A DNA stretch of 7,282 nucleotides from Deinococcus sp. Leaf326. GTDB taxonomy: Bacteria; Deinococcota; Deinococci; Deinococcales; Deinococcaceae. Both the position numbers and the translations under genes were made by a program. The notes beneath the pieces were generated by a model. That model made no database searches, was not told the origin of the DNA, and was given only the letters and a program-made list of their open reading frames with translations. The DNA is taken from contig NZ_LMOM01000059.1 in assembly GCF_001424185.1 (NCBI RefSeq), positions 1-7,282 of the forward strand, given 5' to 3'. Shown here in pieces: positions 6,022 to 7,282 of the stretch (positions are counted from its first letter, which is position 1; each line of letters begins with the position of its first letter).

Positions 6022-6537
6022 TCAGGCGGGGCTCGGGTAGATGCCGTACAGCGAGATGATGAAATTGACGGGCAGGTAGGGCGACCGGTTCTCGTGGGGC
6101 TGAGTTCCACCCGTCATCCCTAAAGCTGAGGAGAGCAGGGAAACATTCGGATCGTCATCCAGATACAGTGAGGTCGCTGTGGTCTGCGCCAACGTTCCAC
6201 CCGCAGACTTCGCCGTCGTCGCTGGAGCGGCTGTGGCCTTCAAAGCGTGGGTATGGGCCGGCAGCTGCTCTGGGTTCAGGGTCACATTTTCGCTCCCACC
6301 GGACTGCCCTAACGCCATGCTCGCACCAGACAGCACACCTTGGTTGACCGGCCACCGGCCCCGGAGGTCGGGGACGCCGAAAGTATTCAGACCGTCTCCT
6401 CCGTAGGTCGTGCCCAACAGGTTGTACAGCGTCGCGTTGTCACTGATCGACAAGAGACTGCCATCGCACAGTTGCCACCCTTCAGGCGCGAAGTTCCCAC
6501 CGAACATCCGAATTTCACCGATATAGGGATCACTCAT
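6022..6537 (-). CDS. Phage tail-collar domain protein (MdpB-like), second copy
   Basis: A 171-residue paralogue of the neighbouring collar proteins. The N-terminal tail-collar domain shows GEIRMFGGNFAPEGWQLCDG (residues 7-26), then LLGTTYGGDGLNTFGVPDLRGR (41-62). The H-x-H motif is LPAHTHAL near 93-100 and the conserved tail is YLPVNFIISLYGIYP. The centre, rich in A, T and S, is the variable part. It could form an extracellular or capsid-like oligomer as collar proteins do in phages, but the role in bacteria is not known. The ATG lies one base after the stop of the upstream collar gene (TGA-A-ATG), and its GAGG site is within that gene, so translation was probably coupled to it. With the upstream gene now frameshifted, that coupling may be altered. 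Confidence 0.92.
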   Translation of the reverse strand: MSDPYIGEIRMFGGNFAPEGWQLCDGSLLSISDNATLYNLLGTTYGGDGLNTFGVPDLRGRWPVNQGVLSGASMALGQSGGSENVTLNPEQLPAHTHALKATAAPATTAKSAGGTLAQTTATSLYLDDDPNVSLLSSALGMTGGTQPHENRSPYLPVNFIISLYGIYPSPA

Positions 6538-6538
6538 T

Positions 6539-6945
6539 TCAGGACCTCTGAGGGAAGATGCCCACCAGGGCGATCATGAAGTTGATGACGAGGTAGGGCG
6601 GCATGTTCTCGTGCCCCTGGCCACTCCCCGCGAACGAGACGCTCTCAGGAGAAAGCGAAACATCTGTCCCCGCACCGTACACATTCCCAGCTGTTGGAGC
6701 GGCCAGGAGGTTGTTCGCCGGTCCAAGGGCTGCTGCGGCTCCGGTACTGCCGGTCAGAACATGACTGTGCGAAGGCATTTCCGGGGTCGTCAAGGCGTGG
6801 ACGGCTTCTTCACCCGTTTGCCCTAGCGCGTAAGGTGCTGTCCCCATTCCCAGCGGCACACGTGTCTGAAGATTGGGCAGAGCGAACGTTGTGACCCCGT
6901 TACCGCCGTAAGTCGTCCCCACGACGGATGAACTTCGTCACTCAT
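6539..6945 (-). pseudogene. Tail-collar (MdpB-like) gene, first copy, deleted and frameshifted
   Basis: The remains of a third collar gene. A start with GAGGAG six bases upstream (ATG at 6943-6945) encodes MSDEV, as in intact family members, but then reads out of frame and stops near 6823. The collar protein resumes in another frame from a GTG at 6920-6922: GTTYGGNGVTTFALPNLQTR, then PSHSHVL, and the normal ending PPYLVINFMIALVGIFP. In the two intact paralogues the ATG-to-GTTYGG distance is 120-123 bases; here it is 26. About 94-97 bases, not a multiple of three, are therefore missing, removing the GEIRMF...GW...C region. A 127-residue product from the GTG is possible but lacks a Shine-Dalgarno and half the collar domain. 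A 5-bp hairpin (6912-6916 with 6921-6925) lies at the junction. A sequencing or assembly error cannot be excluded. Confidence 0.8.
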
Positions 6946-6961
6946 GGTGTTCTCCTCGGGC

Positions 6962-6982
6962 AAAAAGCCGGAGAAAGGCTTT
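6962..6982 (-). terminator. Intrinsic terminator or leader attenuator before the collar genes
   Basis: On the minus strand a 6-bp stem (6982-6977 with 6969-6964, seven-base loop) runs into TTTTT (6966-6962). It sits between the stop of the partial upstream gene and the first collar gene, only about five bases before that gene's GAGGAG. It may end the upstream transcript, or act as an attenuator in the collar mRNA. The stem is short, so strength is uncertain. Confidence 0.5.
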
Positions 6983-7010
6983 CCGTAGACGGGGGCTGAC
7001 GCCACCAAAT

Positions 7011-7282
7011 TCAGGGGCAGGAATTGACAAGGTAGGCCGCCCCAGTCTCACCGGCCGCGCCGGCCGTGCGGACCTGACAGATCCTGCGCAGGGTCGTTCC
7101 TGCTGGGCCCGCCGTGAGGGTGGTGCCCGGCAATACGTTGAGAACGGTGGCGCCTACAGCGGAGGCGCGGGTGCTGACCCCGGTGTTGCCGAGCGCCTGC
7201 TCCTCCAGAGACTGGGTGACGGCGGTCACGCTGTCCTCAATGACCAGAAAGCTCATGCGGAAGGCCCACGGATCGGCGGCCG
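7011..7282 (-). CDS. C-terminal part of an unknown protein (partial)
   Basis: The reading frame is open to the window edge, so this is the last 89 codons of a longer gene or a gene starting just outside. It reads AADPWAFRM, then SFLVIEDSVTAVTQSLEEQA, and ends YLVNSCP. An internal ATG at 7254-7256 has no Shine-Dalgarno, and the sequence before it looks like ordinary coding, so I do not take it as the start. The region is rich in A, G, T and V with two cysteines (ICQV and NSCP), suggesting a beta-rich, possibly exported domain. No family recognised. It lies 65 bases upstream of the collar gene set, same strand, with a terminator-like hairpin between. Confidence 0.55.
   Translation of the reverse strand, partial: AADPWAFRMSFLVIEDSVTAVTQSLEEQALGNTGVSTRASAVGATVLNVLPGTTLTAGPAGTTLRRICQVRTAGAAGETGAAYLVNSCP

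Noticed and set aside
6823..6945. Programmed -1 frameshift at the GGGG run (about 6917-6920) to rescue the first collar gene
   Set aside because: No slippery heptamer or convincing downstream structure, and even a shift would leave about 35 residues of the collar domain missing.
1..7282. CRISPR array, insertion sequence, integrase or attachment sites
   Set aside because: No regularly spaced direct repeats outside genes, no transposase or integrase motifs, and no flanking direct repeats were found by eye.

Overview
The window looks like a piece of a GC-rich bacterial chromosome. A Deinococcus-like organism is my best guess, from the combination of PRC-barrel, LEA-like and aquaporin genes, strong G/C bias at third codon positions and purine-rich Shine-Dalgarno sites. 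This is inference; no rRNA or marker gene is present. Nearly everything is on the minus strand. The exception is one small unknown gene at 4423-4791.

Region A (1-240) holds an intrinsic terminator of plus-strand orientation and no convincing gene.

Region B (240-3707, all minus) reads, in transcription order: an LEA-like repeat protein with a membrane segment (3018-3707), a 55-residue single-span membrane protein (2820-2987), a MIP-family channel (2084-2767), and after a 203-base gap a large protein with two PRC-barrel domains and four copies of a beta-rich module (240-1880). Together they suggest an envelope, osmotic or desiccation stress group. That role is inferred from family types and adjacency only.

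Region C (3708-4860) is about 700 bases without a confident gene, followed by a plus-strand 122-residue protein of unknown function that converges on region D.

Region D (4861-7282, all minus) is a set of three phage tail-collar (MdpB-like) genes followed by a GNAT acetyltransferase. The first collar gene is broken: its start and ribosome binding site survive, but most of the N-terminal collar domain is missing and the frame is shifted. The other two, 171 residues each, are intact. The GNAT gene has no visible Shine-Dalgarno and may be coupled to a 36-codon ORF that overlaps its start. Upstream, a partial gene of unknown function runs off the window end and is separated from the collar genes by a terminator-like hairpin. 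No structural phage genes, integrase, IS, CRISPR or tRNA were seen.
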